NCBI RefSeq assembly: GCF_041080675.1 | Contig: NZ_CP163520.1 | Location: 8,461,501-8,525,500 of the forward strand | Origin: Streptomyces sp. cg36 | Lineage (GTDB): Bacteria; Actinomycetota; Actinomycetes; Streptomycetales; Streptomycetaceae | Direction of reading: 5' to 3' | Length of the DNA stretch: 64,000 nucleotides | Shown here: piece after piece, positions 42,084-49,832 of the stretch | Position numbering within the stretch: the stretch's first letter is position 1 | How the letters are laid out: every line of letters starts with the position of its first letter | The notes under the pieces: model-generated | What the model was told of the DNA's origin: nothing | What the model saw: only the letters and a program-made list of their open reading frames with translations | Database searches by the model: none | Program-made: the position numbers and the translations under genes

Positions 42084-42909
42084 ACGGCCGCGAGTCGGCG
42101 CCAGCAGATGAGCGCGCATCCCAGCGTGAGGAAGGCTTCATGGATGTCGTCGCGGACCTCCCAGCGGATCCGCAGGCGGCGGAACCAGTGCAGATGAGCA
42201 AAGGCCCTTTCTACGACCCAGCGTTGGGTGCCCAGGCCAGAGCCGTGCTCGGTGCCTCGGCGGGCGATCATCGGCTTCACTCCGAGGCCCCAGACGAGAC
42301 GGCGGTACTTGTCGTGGTCGTACCCGCGATCAGCCAGGACAACATCCGGGCGGCGACGCGGCCGGCCGCGCTTGCCCCGCACGGACGGCACGGCCTGGAG
42401 CAGCGGGATGAGCTGGGTGACGTCGTTGCGGTTGCCGCCGGTCAGGGTGACCGCGAGCGGGATGCCGGTGGCGTCAGTGATCAAGCGGTGCTTGCTGCCG
42501 CTTCTGCCCCGGTCAACAGGGCTTCGTCCCGTCTTGGAGCCCCTTTTAACGCGCGGATGTGGGAGCCGTCGACCGCGGCCCTGGAGAAGTCCAGGGCGTC
42601 CACGCTGCGAAGCCTGGCGAGGAGCACCTCGTGGAGCCGGGGCCACACCCCGGCTTCGGTCCACTCGGCCAGGCGCCGCCAGCACGTCATGCCCGAGCCG
42701 AAGCCGAGTTCCTGTGGCAGGTGTTCCCACGAGATCCCGGTGTGCAGCACGAACAGGATGCCCTGGAACACCGGCCGGTCCGGATGCCGCTTGCGTCCCG
42801 GATGCCGGGCCCGACGCTCAACTTTGGGCAACAGCGGCTCAACCACCGCCCACAACTCGTCATCGACTTCCCACGGCTTCGGCCGAGCCACCCCGCACCC
42901 CCGAATCAA
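42065..42909 (-). CDS. IS5-family transposase read through a -1 frameshift
   Basis: Two overlapping frames. The first (from 42909) gives LWAVVEPLLPKVERRARHPG, WEHLPQELGFGSGMTCWRRL and the first catalytic Asp in AVDGSHIRALKG. After TTAAAAGGGG near 42540-42549 the -1 frame continues with GSKTGRSPVDRGRSGSKHRL, DVVLADRGYDHDKYRRL (second Asp) and VVERAFAHLHWFRRLR (Glu). Together they form a full DDE enzyme of about 280 residues. The A4G4 run is a plausible programmed slip site, as in other IS5 elements. Confidence 0.85.
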
Positions 42910-43023
42910 CAGTCCCGGAGCGATCCAACCACCTCGAAGATCATTTCGTTAGGAGTTCTTAGCCATGGCCGCCACCCTACCCAGCGTCTGACCGGCCCTT
43001 TTGCCTCACGTCCCGGCGTCCGC

Positions 43024-43617
43024 TCAGTCCTCGATGCGGAGCTTGGGGCGGGTCCAGAGGGTGAGGTCGCTGCTGGTGGCGACTGCCAGGGTGAGACCGG
43101 ACGGGGAAAAACCGGCAGCGCGCAGTTGCGAGTGTTCGGAGTGCAAGACGTGCCACCAGGTGCCTCCCGCCGGTCCTTTGTGCGCTCCGCCGTCGGCGGA
43201 GAGGATGACGCGGTCGTGGGGCCATTCGGGGCTGACGATGTCCAGCGTCCAACCGTCCGGGGTGGTGCTGTGCAGACCGCCGCCGAAGAGGCCGGCGATG
43301 CGGACCGGGGTGCCTGTGATGGGACCGAGGCCAGGGCACGCGAGGTCCGGGTGGGCGTCGGGGGTGCTGGTGGCGGGATCGGGATCCCGGTCGCGTGCGA
43401 TCTTCTCGCCGCAGGCTGCATCGAAGAGGCCGTGTCCGTCGCTGGATACGACCATGACCAGGTCGTGTCCGGTGTCAGGGTGGACTGCGAAGCCGATGCC
43501 GAGCAGGCCGCCGATGGGGATCCTGTGGTCCAGCCCTGGTTGCCAGGGTGTCGGGGCTGTCATGACGGGGGCGGCCAGGTAGCGCTCCCGTAGCTGCTGC
43601 TGGTACTCCGTGATCAA
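43024..43617 (-). CDS. hypothetical protein, immunity-like
   Basis: 197 residues from a TTG start. IPIGGLLGIGFAVHPDTGHD, LVMVVSSDGHGLFDAACGEK and a beta-rich C terminus (SGLTLAVATSSDLTLWTRPK). No catalytic motif. The TTG at 43617 overlaps the stop of a 53-residue ORF (TTGA), and GAGGAG lies 6-8 nt upstream, which supports this rare start. Likely a beta-propeller-like or SMI1-like immunity fold, but not assigned. Confidence 0.65.
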   Translation of the reverse strand: MITEYQQQLRERYLAAPVMTAPTPWQPGLDHRIPIGGLLGIGFAVHPDTGHDLVMVVSSDGHGLFDAACGEKIARDRDPDPATSTPDAHPDLACPGLGPITGTPVRIAGLFGGGLHSTTPDGWTLDIVSPEWPHDRVILSADGGAHKGPAGGTWWHVLHSEHSQLRAAGFSPSGLTLAVATSSDLTLWTRPKLRIED

Positions 43618-43775
43618 CCTGTCTCCTCGGTTCGGTTCGCGTCGAGGGTCCCTCGCGCAGCGTCCCAAGTCGACTGGAATTCACACGGGCTGATCTCTGC
43701 CGTGCGGTTCGCTGTTCGCCAGCCGCTCACACTGTCCTCCGCGAGCACGCCGTATTTCCGCTCGTAGGAGGCCAT
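43614..43775 (-). CDS. short ORF coupled to the downstream gene
   Basis: 53 residues, MASYERKYGVLAEDSVSGWR then NRTAEISPCEFQSTWDAARG, with good codon pattern. The frame is open further upstream, so it may be the tail of a longer WXG100-like or helical protein. Its stop overlaps the TTG of the next gene. Confidence 0.45.
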   Translation of the reverse strand: MASYERKYGVLAEDSVSGWRTANRTAEISPCEFQSTWDAARGTLDANRTEETG

Positions 43776-43930
43776 CGTCGCGAGATCGCCGGTCGCTGTC
43801 GAACGCCTCGAGTGGATGACAGCAGTAGTTCCGGCAGTGGCTGGTCATCAGTCGGCTCGTGGATGCTCACGAGTCAGGACGGCAGTGCCGTGCCGCTGAG
43901 GCAGAGGGACGAAGGTGCGATGATTCGTTC

Positions 43931-44344
43931 GTGGTGACAGATGCCGAGTGGGCCCGGATTCGCAGTGGTCTGTGCTTTGGGCAGGTCTTCGAGGGCACCG
44001 TGGTGAAGGTTCCCAGGCCCGGTGCGATCGGGATCTTCGTGGACATCGGCCTGAGTGTCGCAGGCTTCGTCGATGTTCTGCTGCTGCCGAGCGAGGGCGA
44101 AGACTGGCCGGCGCAGGGCACGGTTGCCGATTTCGAGATCTGGTGGGCGGACAGCCGCCAGCAGATCCGGCTGAAGCCGTCCGACTCCCGATATCTGCGG
44201 ACCGACTTCACCGACTTCGTCGAGCGCTTCCGGCCCAGTTGGCCTGCCGACGTCGGCCAGCCCGTTCGTGACCCGGGGTCTGTCACTCCCGACGAACTGC
44301 GGGCCCTGCATCGCTCCGGGGGAGCGTCGGCCAGCTCCCTCTGA
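43931..44344 (+). CDS. S1-like RNA-binding domain protein
   Basis: 137 residues. CFGQVFEGTVVKVPRPGAIG followed by IFVDIGLSVAGFVDVLLLPS is an S1/OB-fold strand pattern with the typical G..V.G.V and G.FVDIG.. signatures. It is a single-domain stand-alone protein, short compared with ribosomal S1. GTG at 43931 or 43934. It may bind RNA or act as an immunity partner. Confidence 0.65.
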   Translation: MVTDAEWARIRSGLCFGQVFEGTVVKVPRPGAIGIFVDIGLSVAGFVDVLLLPSEGEDWPAQGTVADFEIWWADSRQQIRLKPSDSRYLRTDFTDFVERFRPSWPADVGQPVRDPGSVTPDELRALHRSGGASASSL

Positions 44345-44424
44345 GACGGTGGAAGTGGCCGACGCTCCCCGGCGGGACCGTGCTGGCCGCGGCTTCGGCG
44401 CGGGCTCGGGTCCTGGCGAGGCGG

Positions 44425-44567
44425 GGAGTCGGTGCCGGTTTCGACGATGGCGCCGTTGAAGGTGAGGCGGTCGACGATGGCCGCGCAGAGGACGCTCCCA
44501 GCGCGATCAGCATGGGGGACTCGCGGTTCCGGTCGCCGATCAGGCAGAGCGGCTGGCTCTTCTCCGG
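44425..44567 (-). pseudogene. istB relic with internal deletion (IS21)
   Basis: On the minus strand SQPLCLIGDRNRESPMLIAL is a mutated Walker A region of IstB (usual form GDSGTGKSHLLIALG). It is joined almost directly, in another frame, to AAIVDRLTFNGAIVETGTDS, the IstB C terminus. The central ATPase part is lost. This is one of three istB relics in 8 kb. Confidence 0.65.
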
Positions 44568-44945
44568 CCGCCCTGTCGGCGGGGGTCATCAGCAAGGGGG
44601 AGAGGCTGAGGAGCGATCGGCGGTGTTGCTATCCTGTGGTCGGCGAGGTCAACCGCTCGGTAAAGGACGGGACTCCGGAGGTGCGGGACAAGAGTCGTCT
44701 GCCTCGCCACTTCAACGACAGGGCCTGCCCCGGTCGGGTGCGGCTCGTTCCGGGGGAGAGCGCGGCCAGGCCGTGAGGGTGCATCTGGCCTGGTCATGGG
44801 CTGAACAGCGCCGTTGGTTCTTCTGCGCCCGGGAGCATCACCGCCTCTGCCCCGGCCTGTGCCCGGCCGGATATGCCCTGGGTGACGGTCTCCTGTGACG
44901 TCAACCGCCAACCGGCGATCGTCCGCGGTCCGCCTGAACGGGAGC
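44568..44945 (+). other. 378 bp, possible short remnant ORF
   Basis: At 44773-44898 the plus strand reads VRVHLAWSWAEQRRWFFCAR with good codon pattern and a stop after GYALGDGLL. It may be a fragment; no start is convincing. Otherwise nothing recognisable. Confidence 0.25.
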
Positions 44946-45149
44946 TCAGGAGTGGAAACCTCGGCCGTACTCGTCCCGGCTCAGGTGAAAGTCGTCCGGG
45001 CGGTCGCGCCGGAGTTCCTCATACCGCTGCGCGAAGACATCCAGTGCCTGGTGCAGCGTGCACCCCTGCGTCGCGCGGATCGTCGTGAGCGCGAAGATGA
45101 TCCGTTCCTCCAGGATGTCGCGGTCCACGCCCGCGGGCAGCGGTTCCAT
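44946..45149 (-). CDS. small hypothetical protein
   Basis: 67 residues. DILEERIIFALTTIRATQGC followed by TLHQALDVFAQRYEELRRDR forms two helices, with a basic/acidic tail. The ATG at 45149 opens the good codon pattern. Size and charge would fit an antitoxin-like or regulatory protein, but this is not established. Confidence 0.55.
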   Translation of the reverse strand: MEPLPAGVDRDILEERIIFALTTIRATQGCTLHQALDVFAQRYEELRRDRPDDFHLSRDEYGRGFHS

Positions 45150-45483
45150 GGGGCCGGGAGCCTACCTGCGGCGTACCACCCTCAGTGATATTCGGTCCAG
45201 GTGGCACAGCACCGACGGCACGCTCACCGAGAGAGCGCCGCACCCGTCTTGGTCATCGGCTGATCAGCCACGACGATGTGCTCGCACTGCGCCTCCCGAC
45301 GTTGGCAGCGACGGCCACCAAGAAACACTGATGGTCTGGTCAGCGGCATGCCAACGCCGGGCAAGGATTACGCACGTTGCCGTCTGTTCACCCGCTGGTT
45401 CTCCTCGGTCATGCCCGCGGGGTGGTGTCATGCCTGAGATGCCCGGCATCCCCGCCCGGGCCCGACGTGACGGAGACCCCCAC

Positions 45484-46047
45484 ATGCGTGTGATCCCGCA
45501 ACTCGCCCCCGCTGCGGCCGCGTTCACCCTGGCCGCCGGCGCCCTGAGCCTGACCACCGGCACGGCCCACGCCGCGACGCCGCCCACGGCCGTCACCGCT
45601 GCGGTGGCGCAGTCGTGTTCGCAGGCATACCTGCCCCTGCCCGACCCGGTCTGCCAGCCCGGCGCCGACAACCCCGACGTCACCCAGGCCACCATCAACT
45701 CCACCATCTGCGTGTCCGGCTGGACCTCCACGGTGCGCCCGCCCACCAGCTACACCAACCCCCTCAAGGTCCAGCAGATCGCCGCCTACGGCTACACCGA
45801 CACCTCCACCGCCGATTACGAGGAGGATCACCTCATTCCTCTGGAGCTGGGCGGCGCCCCGCGGGATCCGCTGAACCTGTGGCCCGAGCCGCGCTACAGC
45901 GTCGGCGGCAAGAGCGCGGGGAACAAGGACACGGTCGAGAACCGCCTCAAGAGCGCCGTGTGCAGCGGGCAGGTGAGCCTGGACGCCGCCCGGCACGCGA
46001 TCGCCACCAACTGGACCACCGCGCTGGCCACACTCGGCCTGAGCTAA
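45484..46047 (+). CDS. secreted HNH-like nuclease
   Basis: 187 residues with a Sec signal peptide (IPQLAPAAAAFTLAAGALSL ending TAHA-A). The mature part has DYEEDHLIPLELGGAPRDPL and NLWPEPRYS, the His-Me/HNH core, then NKDTVENRLKSAVCSGQVSL. Two to four cysteines could form disulfides. It resembles small extracellular HNH proteins of Streptomyces. GGAGA precedes the ATG at 45484. Role could be nutrient DNA use or inter-bacterial. Confidence 0.75.
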   Translation: MRVIPQLAPAAAAFTLAAGALSLTTGTAHAATPPTAVTAAVAQSCSQAYLPLPDPVCQPGADNPDVTQATINSTICVSGWTSTVRPPTSYTNPLKVQQIAAYGYTDTSTADYEEDHLIPLELGGAPRDPLNLWPEPRYSVGGKSAGNKDTVENRLKSAVCSGQVSLDAARHAIATNWTTALATLGLS

Positions 46048-46153
46048 CCCGCAACGCGCCCGCCAGCCCCGGTCCCACCGTGGCTGACCAGCGGCCGGCA
46101 CCAGCCGCAGTGCGAGCGACAGCGGATTGCGGGGGGAGCGCCGGGACCCATGG

Positions 46154-47254
46154 GTGGGGTCCGGGCGGGCCGCTGCCGTCACCGACCTGTTCACCCGCGG
46201 ACCGGTCACCACCTTCCTGCAGCTGGCCCGCACCGGCGAGCTGCGCGCCCGCACGGTCGCCGACCCCGCCAGGCGCTCCGACCACTCCGAGCAGACCCGC
46301 CTGGAGGTCCTGCGGCTGCTGGTCACCGCGTGCGGCGCCGAGGACTACGCCGACCTGCCGCCCCAGATCAACCCGCAGAGCAAACCCGTCGTCGCCACAC
46401 GGCCCCGCACCCTGTTCCGCTCCCAGCTCACCACGCTCGCCGACCAGGCGGGCGCTCCCCGCGGCCGGGTGCGGATGCTCGCCATGGGGGCGGTCGTGTG
46501 CGACACGGGCCTCCGGGCGGGCGAGCTGTGCGCCCGCACGGTCGAGGACCTCGCGCCGACCCTGGAGGAGCTGCGCGTGGTGCGCCGCCCCCAGGGCTGG
46601 AGCGAGTCCGAGGCATACACCGAGCTGCTGCCCCTGTCCGGCCTGTCCCGGGCCGCACTCCGACGGTGGCTGCCCGAGCGCCACGACCTGCTCACCGCGG
46701 TCGGCGGCACCGCGACCGCCCTGTGGGTCTCCCTCAAGCCCAACCACCATGGCGGCCGGGCCGTGCCCGCCGGGACGCCGCTGGAGCCCCGGGGCCTGGC
46801 TCGTGAATGGACCCGCGCCGTCGACGACACGAACGGCCAACTCGCCGGAGAGCCGTCCTGGGAGCCGCTGCCCCGGCGCATGGAGCAGCTGCGGCGCGGG
46901 GTGACGCCCAAGGGGACCGCGGCGCCGATGCAGGCCGACGCCGAGCGGGCCGCCGTGCTCCTGGACGCGGTCGCCGCCCGCGCCCGCGCCCTCGCCGCGC
47001 TGCACCGCGAGGGCGAGACGGACTCCACCGCCGGGCTGCAGGCCCGCATCGAGGTCCGCCAGGCAGTGCGCGAGGCATGGGCGGAGGGCATCGAGCACGC
47101 GGTGCAGCTGTCCGTCCTCGCCGAGGCGGGCCTGCCCGACACGGCCTCGCTCGCCGCGGCCGGATGGGAGCCGGTCCTGCTCGCCGCCATCGAGCGGGAC
47201 CGCGGCTGGGGCCGCCCCTCGAAGGCAGCCACCGCCCAGGCATCCCACACGTAA
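46154..47254 (+). CDS. tyrosine-recombinase-like protein, box II not evident
   Basis: About 366 residues. MLAMGAVVCDTGLRAGELCA and RTVEDLAPTLEELRVVR match the box I Arg region of phage-type integrases. LLPLSGLSRAALRRWLPERH resembles the following strand/helix, and RGLAREWTRAVDDTNG the next block. The usual HxLRH and Tyr nucleophile are not visible. So it is either a divergent recombinase or an inactive relative. The GTG at 46154 is the chosen start, and a TTG at 46127 is possible. Confidence 0.55.
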   Translation: MGSGRAAAVTDLFTRGPVTTFLQLARTGELRARTVADPARRSDHSEQTRLEVLRLLVTACGAEDYADLPPQINPQSKPVVATRPRTLFRSQLTTLADQAGAPRGRVRMLAMGAVVCDTGLRAGELCARTVEDLAPTLEELRVVRRPQGWSESEAYTELLPLSGLSRAALRRWLPERHDLLTAVGGTATALWVSLKPNHHGGRAVPAGTPLEPRGLAREWTRAVDDTNGQLAGEPSWEPLPRRMEQLRRGVTPKGTAAPMQADAERAAVLLDAVAARARALAALHREGETDSTAGLQARIEVRQAVREAWAEGIEHAVQLSVLAEAGLPDTASLAAAGWEPVLLAAIERDRGWGRPSKAATAQASHT

Positions 47255-47302
47255 GCGGGTGGATCAGGGGTGGTTGTCAGTGCCACCAGCGATCATTGCC
47301 GT

Positions 47303-47491
47303 ATGGCGATCACGATGACGAACTATGGCCTGACCTGGACCGACCCCGATGGCGTGCCGCGGGCTGCCGCTGTCTCCTACGGGGAGAGCTCGGGCGAGGA
47401 CCGGGCGAAGCAGCTGGTGGCCGCGAAGTGCAAGAACGTCGAGCTGACCGAGATCGAGGTCGGGCAGCTGCCGCGCCCGAAGGCGGTGTAG
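47303..47491 (+). CDS. small hypothetical protein
   Basis: 62 residues, MAITMTNYGLTWTDPDGVPR, then SGEDRAKQLVAAKCKNVELT. Typical small alpha/beta protein of Streptomyces integrative elements. ATG at 47303 begins the coding pattern. Function unknown. Confidence 0.65.
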   Translation: MAITMTNYGLTWTDPDGVPRAAAVSYGESSGEDRAKQLVAAKCKNVELTEIEVGQLPRPKAV

Positions 47492-47533
47492 GCCCCGCTG
47501 GCCGGTGTCGGCGGGGCGGCGCACCCTGGACGT

Positions 47534-47755
47534 ATGGACGGGGCGCCGATCGTCGTGCACCGGCCGCGAGGCAGTGGCGGGCGGCGTGTCACCGTGCGCG
47601 GCACCATCATCGGCCTCGCCTACTCCGACCGGGATCTCGTCGAGTTCCTGCGGCAGGCCGGGATAGAGGAGACGACCGCCGAGGACATGGTCGCCGCTGA
47701 TTCGTCGATGATCGAATGGCGGGGCGGACGGGCCCACCACTACGAGGCTGCGTGA
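47534..47755 (+). CDS. small hypothetical protein
   Basis: 73 residues, MDGAPIVVHRPRGSGGRRVT, VRGTIIGLAYSDRDLVEFLR, and EDMVAADSSMIEWRGGRAHH. Clear codon pattern, 42 bp after the previous small gene, so likely the same operon. No family recognised. Confidence 0.65.
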   Translation: MDGAPIVVHRPRGSGGRRVTVRGTIIGLAYSDRDLVEFLRQAGIEETTAEDMVAADSSMIEWRGGRAHHYEAA

Positions 47756-47976
47756 CGGAATCCCGCTGGTACGAGACCCAGCCTCCTGGCTCGCCCGTGG
47801 CCTCTGGGGAAGGATCCACAGGGGGCACGTGCCCCGGGGCGTATACCCAGCCCTCTGTGGCGGCGTGGGAGCCCTGGTGCACCCGTCACCCGTGCGGCAT
47901 TGCTGTCGGGTGCGTGCGACGGGCAGACCAAGACGGCTGTGCGCTGGGCAACGCCGAGCATCGTTGGCTGGCGCTG

Positions 47977-49029
47977 TCACCAGCGGAATCCCAGGGTGTC
48001 GAGCTGGGCGATCTGCTGGTCGGTGAGGCGTCCTTGGCGTCGGCGGGCGCGCTGGAGGGTGAGCCAGGCATCCAGGCGTCGCCCGTTGACGAGGGTGGGG
48101 GTGGGCGTACGGAGGTGGCCGTGGGCGGCGTGGTAGGCGCGGGCGTCGGCGAACCGTCTCTGCCAGACCTGTTCGGTCCGTACTCCGGCGACGCCGGGGC
48201 CGGGCTCCCAGTCCATGCCGAGCGCGTCCAGGGCGGCGACGCGGTCGGGGGCCAGGGTGCCGCGCCGGCGGGCGGTGCGCTGCCGCAGCAGCCACAGGCT
48301 CAGGTCGACGCCGTCGGTCCGGGTGTTGCTCGGGGGGCGCAGGTGGCCGTGTTCGCGGTGGTACCGGCGGGCGACGTCCAGGGCGTGGATCCATTGGGAG
48401 GCGTGGAGGTCCCACTCGACGCCGATGTCCTGGAGTTCCTGGATCTGTGGTGCGGTGAGCTCGCCGCGGCGGTAGGCGCGGCGCTGTTTGGACAGCCAGT
48501 CGCTGAGGATGCGGTCGGTGGGATCGGTGGAGGTGGCCGGGGGGCGCAGGTGGCCGTGGCGTTGGCGGTAGGCGCGGGCGAGGGCGGGCAGGTCGGCGGC
48601 GGGGCGCTTGCGGGCGGCGCAGAGGCGGGCGTTGAGTGCGCTGGCGTTGCAGCCCAGCGCGTGCGCGAGGGCTTTCTGCTCGACGCCCGCATCGACGAGG
48701 GCGAGCAGGGCATGGGCGGGGATGTTGCCGCGCTCGGGGGGCAGGGCACGCAGGGCGGTGATCTCCGCGTCGGTGGGCGGGCGCCTTGGAGGGGCGGCTT
48801 CCCAGACCATGCCGAGTGCGTCGAGAGCGGCGCGCCGCTCGTCGGGCACGGTGAGGCTGCGGCCGTTTTTGTCGCGTCTGCTTCCGGCGTTTAGGGCCCG
48901 GTAGCGGGCGATGAAGTCGCCGAGGTTGTAGCCCTCGGGGTCGATGTGGGTGACGGGGACCCGCAGGTCGCCGTGGCGTTCGCGGTAGCGGCGGCAGGCG
49001 GCCTCGGCGGTCTTCAGGTTGCGGACCAT
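47977..49029 (-). CDS. helicase-associated-repeat protein, N terminus derived from istB
   Basis: 350 residues with four helicase-associated (HA) domain repeats: YRERHGDLRVPVTHIDPEGY, YRQRHGHLRPPATSTDPTDR, YHREHGHLRPPSNTRTDGVD and YHAAHGHLRTPTPTLVNGRR. In known proteins these repeats follow a DEAD-type helicase core, which is absent. The first ten residues MVRNLKTAEA continue the IstB reading YSIYFTSLDD just upstream. So this is a truncated helicase tail fused in frame to an IS21 fragment. Confidence 0.75.
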   Translation of the reverse strand: MVRNLKTAEAACRRYRERHGDLRVPVTHIDPEGYNLGDFIARYRALNAGSRRDKNGRSLTVPDERRAALDALGMVWEAAPPRRPPTDAEITALRALPPERGNIPAHALLALVDAGVEQKALAHALGCNASALNARLCAARKRPAADLPALARAYRQRHGHLRPPATSTDPTDRILSDWLSKQRRAYRRGELTAPQIQELQDIGVEWDLHASQWIHALDVARRYHREHGHLRPPSNTRTDGVDLSLWLLRQRTARRRGTLAPDRVAALDALGMDWEPGPGVAGVRTEQVWQRRFADARAYHAAHGHLRTPTPTLVNGRRLDAWLTLQRARRRQGRLTDQQIAQLDTLGFRW

Positions 49030-49182
49030 GTCGTCGAGGCTGGTGAAGTAGATCGAGTACCCAGCCCGGCAGGCCGCGACCGCTGATAACCGGAGGCCCC
49101 AGCAGGGCAGCGTTGGCCCTGGCCTCGACGAACGACAACGTGGCGAGGTCCTTGACCTTGCGCGGGTCGAGCTCGGGCTGGA
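49030..49182 (-). pseudogene. istB fragment, 3' exon of a group II intron
   Basis: Minus strand: QPELDPRKVKDLATLSFVEA and RANAALLGPP match the segment before Walker A of IstB. The P-loop itself is missing. The frame then continues as CRAGYSIYFTSLDDMVRNLK, the post-Walker A part of IstB. So a short deletion removed the ATP site. The 5' side is cut by the intron end at 49183. Confidence 0.7.
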
Positions 49183-49363
49183 GTCGGGTAGCCGGATCGC
49201 GTTGCCGTGATCCGGCCCCCTCAGAACCGGACGTGCGCCATTAAGCGCATCCGGCTCAAGCGAACCCCGAGGGCTTCGCAGGTCAGCAGGGTTGTGTGGC
49301 CCGTTTGCCGTCGCCCGCGTGATGCTGGCGGTGGCATTCGGAGTGCACGAGGGTCAGCGTCTT
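49183..49363 (-). mobile_element. 3' end of a group II intron (ORF tail, domains V and VI)
   Basis: On the minus strand, domain V occupies exactly 34 nt at 49257-49224: GAGCCGGATGCG, loop, GCGCACGTCCGGTTC. This is the well-known catalytic hairpin with its terminal loop altered from GAAA. It is followed by domain VI with an 8-bp stem GCCGGATC/GATCCGGC and the branch-point-like end CTACCCGAC at 49183. Upstream, the ORF tail TLVHSECHRQHHAGDG looks like the HNH end of a LtrA-type maturase. The 5' part is gone. Confidence 0.75.
49224..49257 (-). ncRNA. group II intron domain V
   Basis: 34 nt, the universal length. GAGCCGGATGCG pairs with CGCACGTCCGGTTC, leaving the usual 2-nt bulge. The AGC triad is intact. 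The tetraloop, normally GAAA, is TAAT-like, which should weaken docking, so the relic is probably inactive. Confidence 0.75.
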
Positions 49364-49636
49364 GTCGCGGCCCGCCATCAGCGCCCGGTCGAGGTCGGCC
49401 CGGAAGAGGGGGTTCGTCCGCGCGAGACCGTGGATCTGGCTGGCAGGGATCTGCAACTGGCGGGCCACGTCCTGAAACGTGTGGCTCCGGCGCAGCATGC
49501 GCAGCACGTCCGTGCGCAGCGCCAGGGGCAGCACCGCACGGCTGATGGACCGCCGGCACGCGCGGTCCCGGGTGCGGCGTCTCTTTCGGCACGGCTCGCA
49601 CCGGCTCAGCGCGGTACGGGTGACGGCGGACCGCAC
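49283..49636 (-). CDS. chimeric ORF: HTH-like head, maturase HNH tail
   Basis: 117 residues from a GTG. TDVLRMLRRSHTFQDVARQL and QIPASQIHGLARTNPLFRAD look like an HTH protein of the type seen at 40460 (shared DRALMAGRD/DEALMASRD block). The last 27 residues, KTLTLVHSECHRQHHAGDG and KRATQPC, look like a group II intron maturase HNH end. Junction near residue 90. It may not be a functional gene. Confidence 0.45.
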   Translation of the reverse strand: MRSAVTRTALSRCEPCRKRRRTRDRACRRSISRAVLPLALRTDVLRMLRRSHTFQDVARQLQIPASQIHGLARTNPLFRADLDRALMAGRDKTLTLVHSECHRQHHAGDGKRATQPC

Positions 49637-49653
49637 CTGGTGGTGGCCGGCGC

Positions 49654-49761
49654 GGAGACACCCACATCTCCAGCACCTTCAACATGTCCACCCGCGCCGG
49701 AGACCCGCGCACCGCCGCCCACATCTTCGCCTCGGCTATCGCACGGGCCGCCGGCGCCTGA
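49654..49761 (+). pseudogene. 3' remnant of a plus-strand gene
   Basis: 36 codons ending at TGA 49759: GDTHISSTFNMSTRAGDPRT then AAHIFASAIARAAGA. Excellent codon pattern but no start and only 35 residues. A leftover of a gene deleted when the chimeric ORF opposite was formed. Identity unknown. Confidence 0.4.
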
Positions 49762-49832
49762 CCCGGCCCCGGGCGCGACGGAGCCCGGCCGTGGCGGGCC
49801 GGGGCTCCGGGTGCTGGTCAGGCTCCCCCGGG

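Larger units (their letters stand above)
41523..42959 (-). mobile_element. IS5-type insertion sequence with a passenger gene
   Basis: Left end GCTAAGAAC at 41519 and right end (minus strand) GCTAAGAAC from 42963 are inverted copies. Counting from there, 19 of 23 positions match. TA flanks both sides (41521-41522, 42960-42961), consistent with a 2-bp target duplication and an element of about 1437 bp. The transposase occupies the right 0.85 kb; the left 0.55 kb holds an intact DUF5959 gene pointing the other way. Related ISs of about 0.9 kb lack such a gene. Confidence 0.7.

Noticed and set aside
44873..45188. Plus-strand frame with DDPFLQDV, resembling DPFLQADV and DPFLQTDL elsewhere
   Set aside because: DPFLQ is the antisense reading of LEER in minus-strand frames; similarity is a by-product of codon use.
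47264..49138. 624-residue minus-strand frame beginning MSFVEARANAALL
   Set aside because: Only the first 30 residues (IstB) are meaningful; the rest is the wrong frame of the HA-repeat gene.
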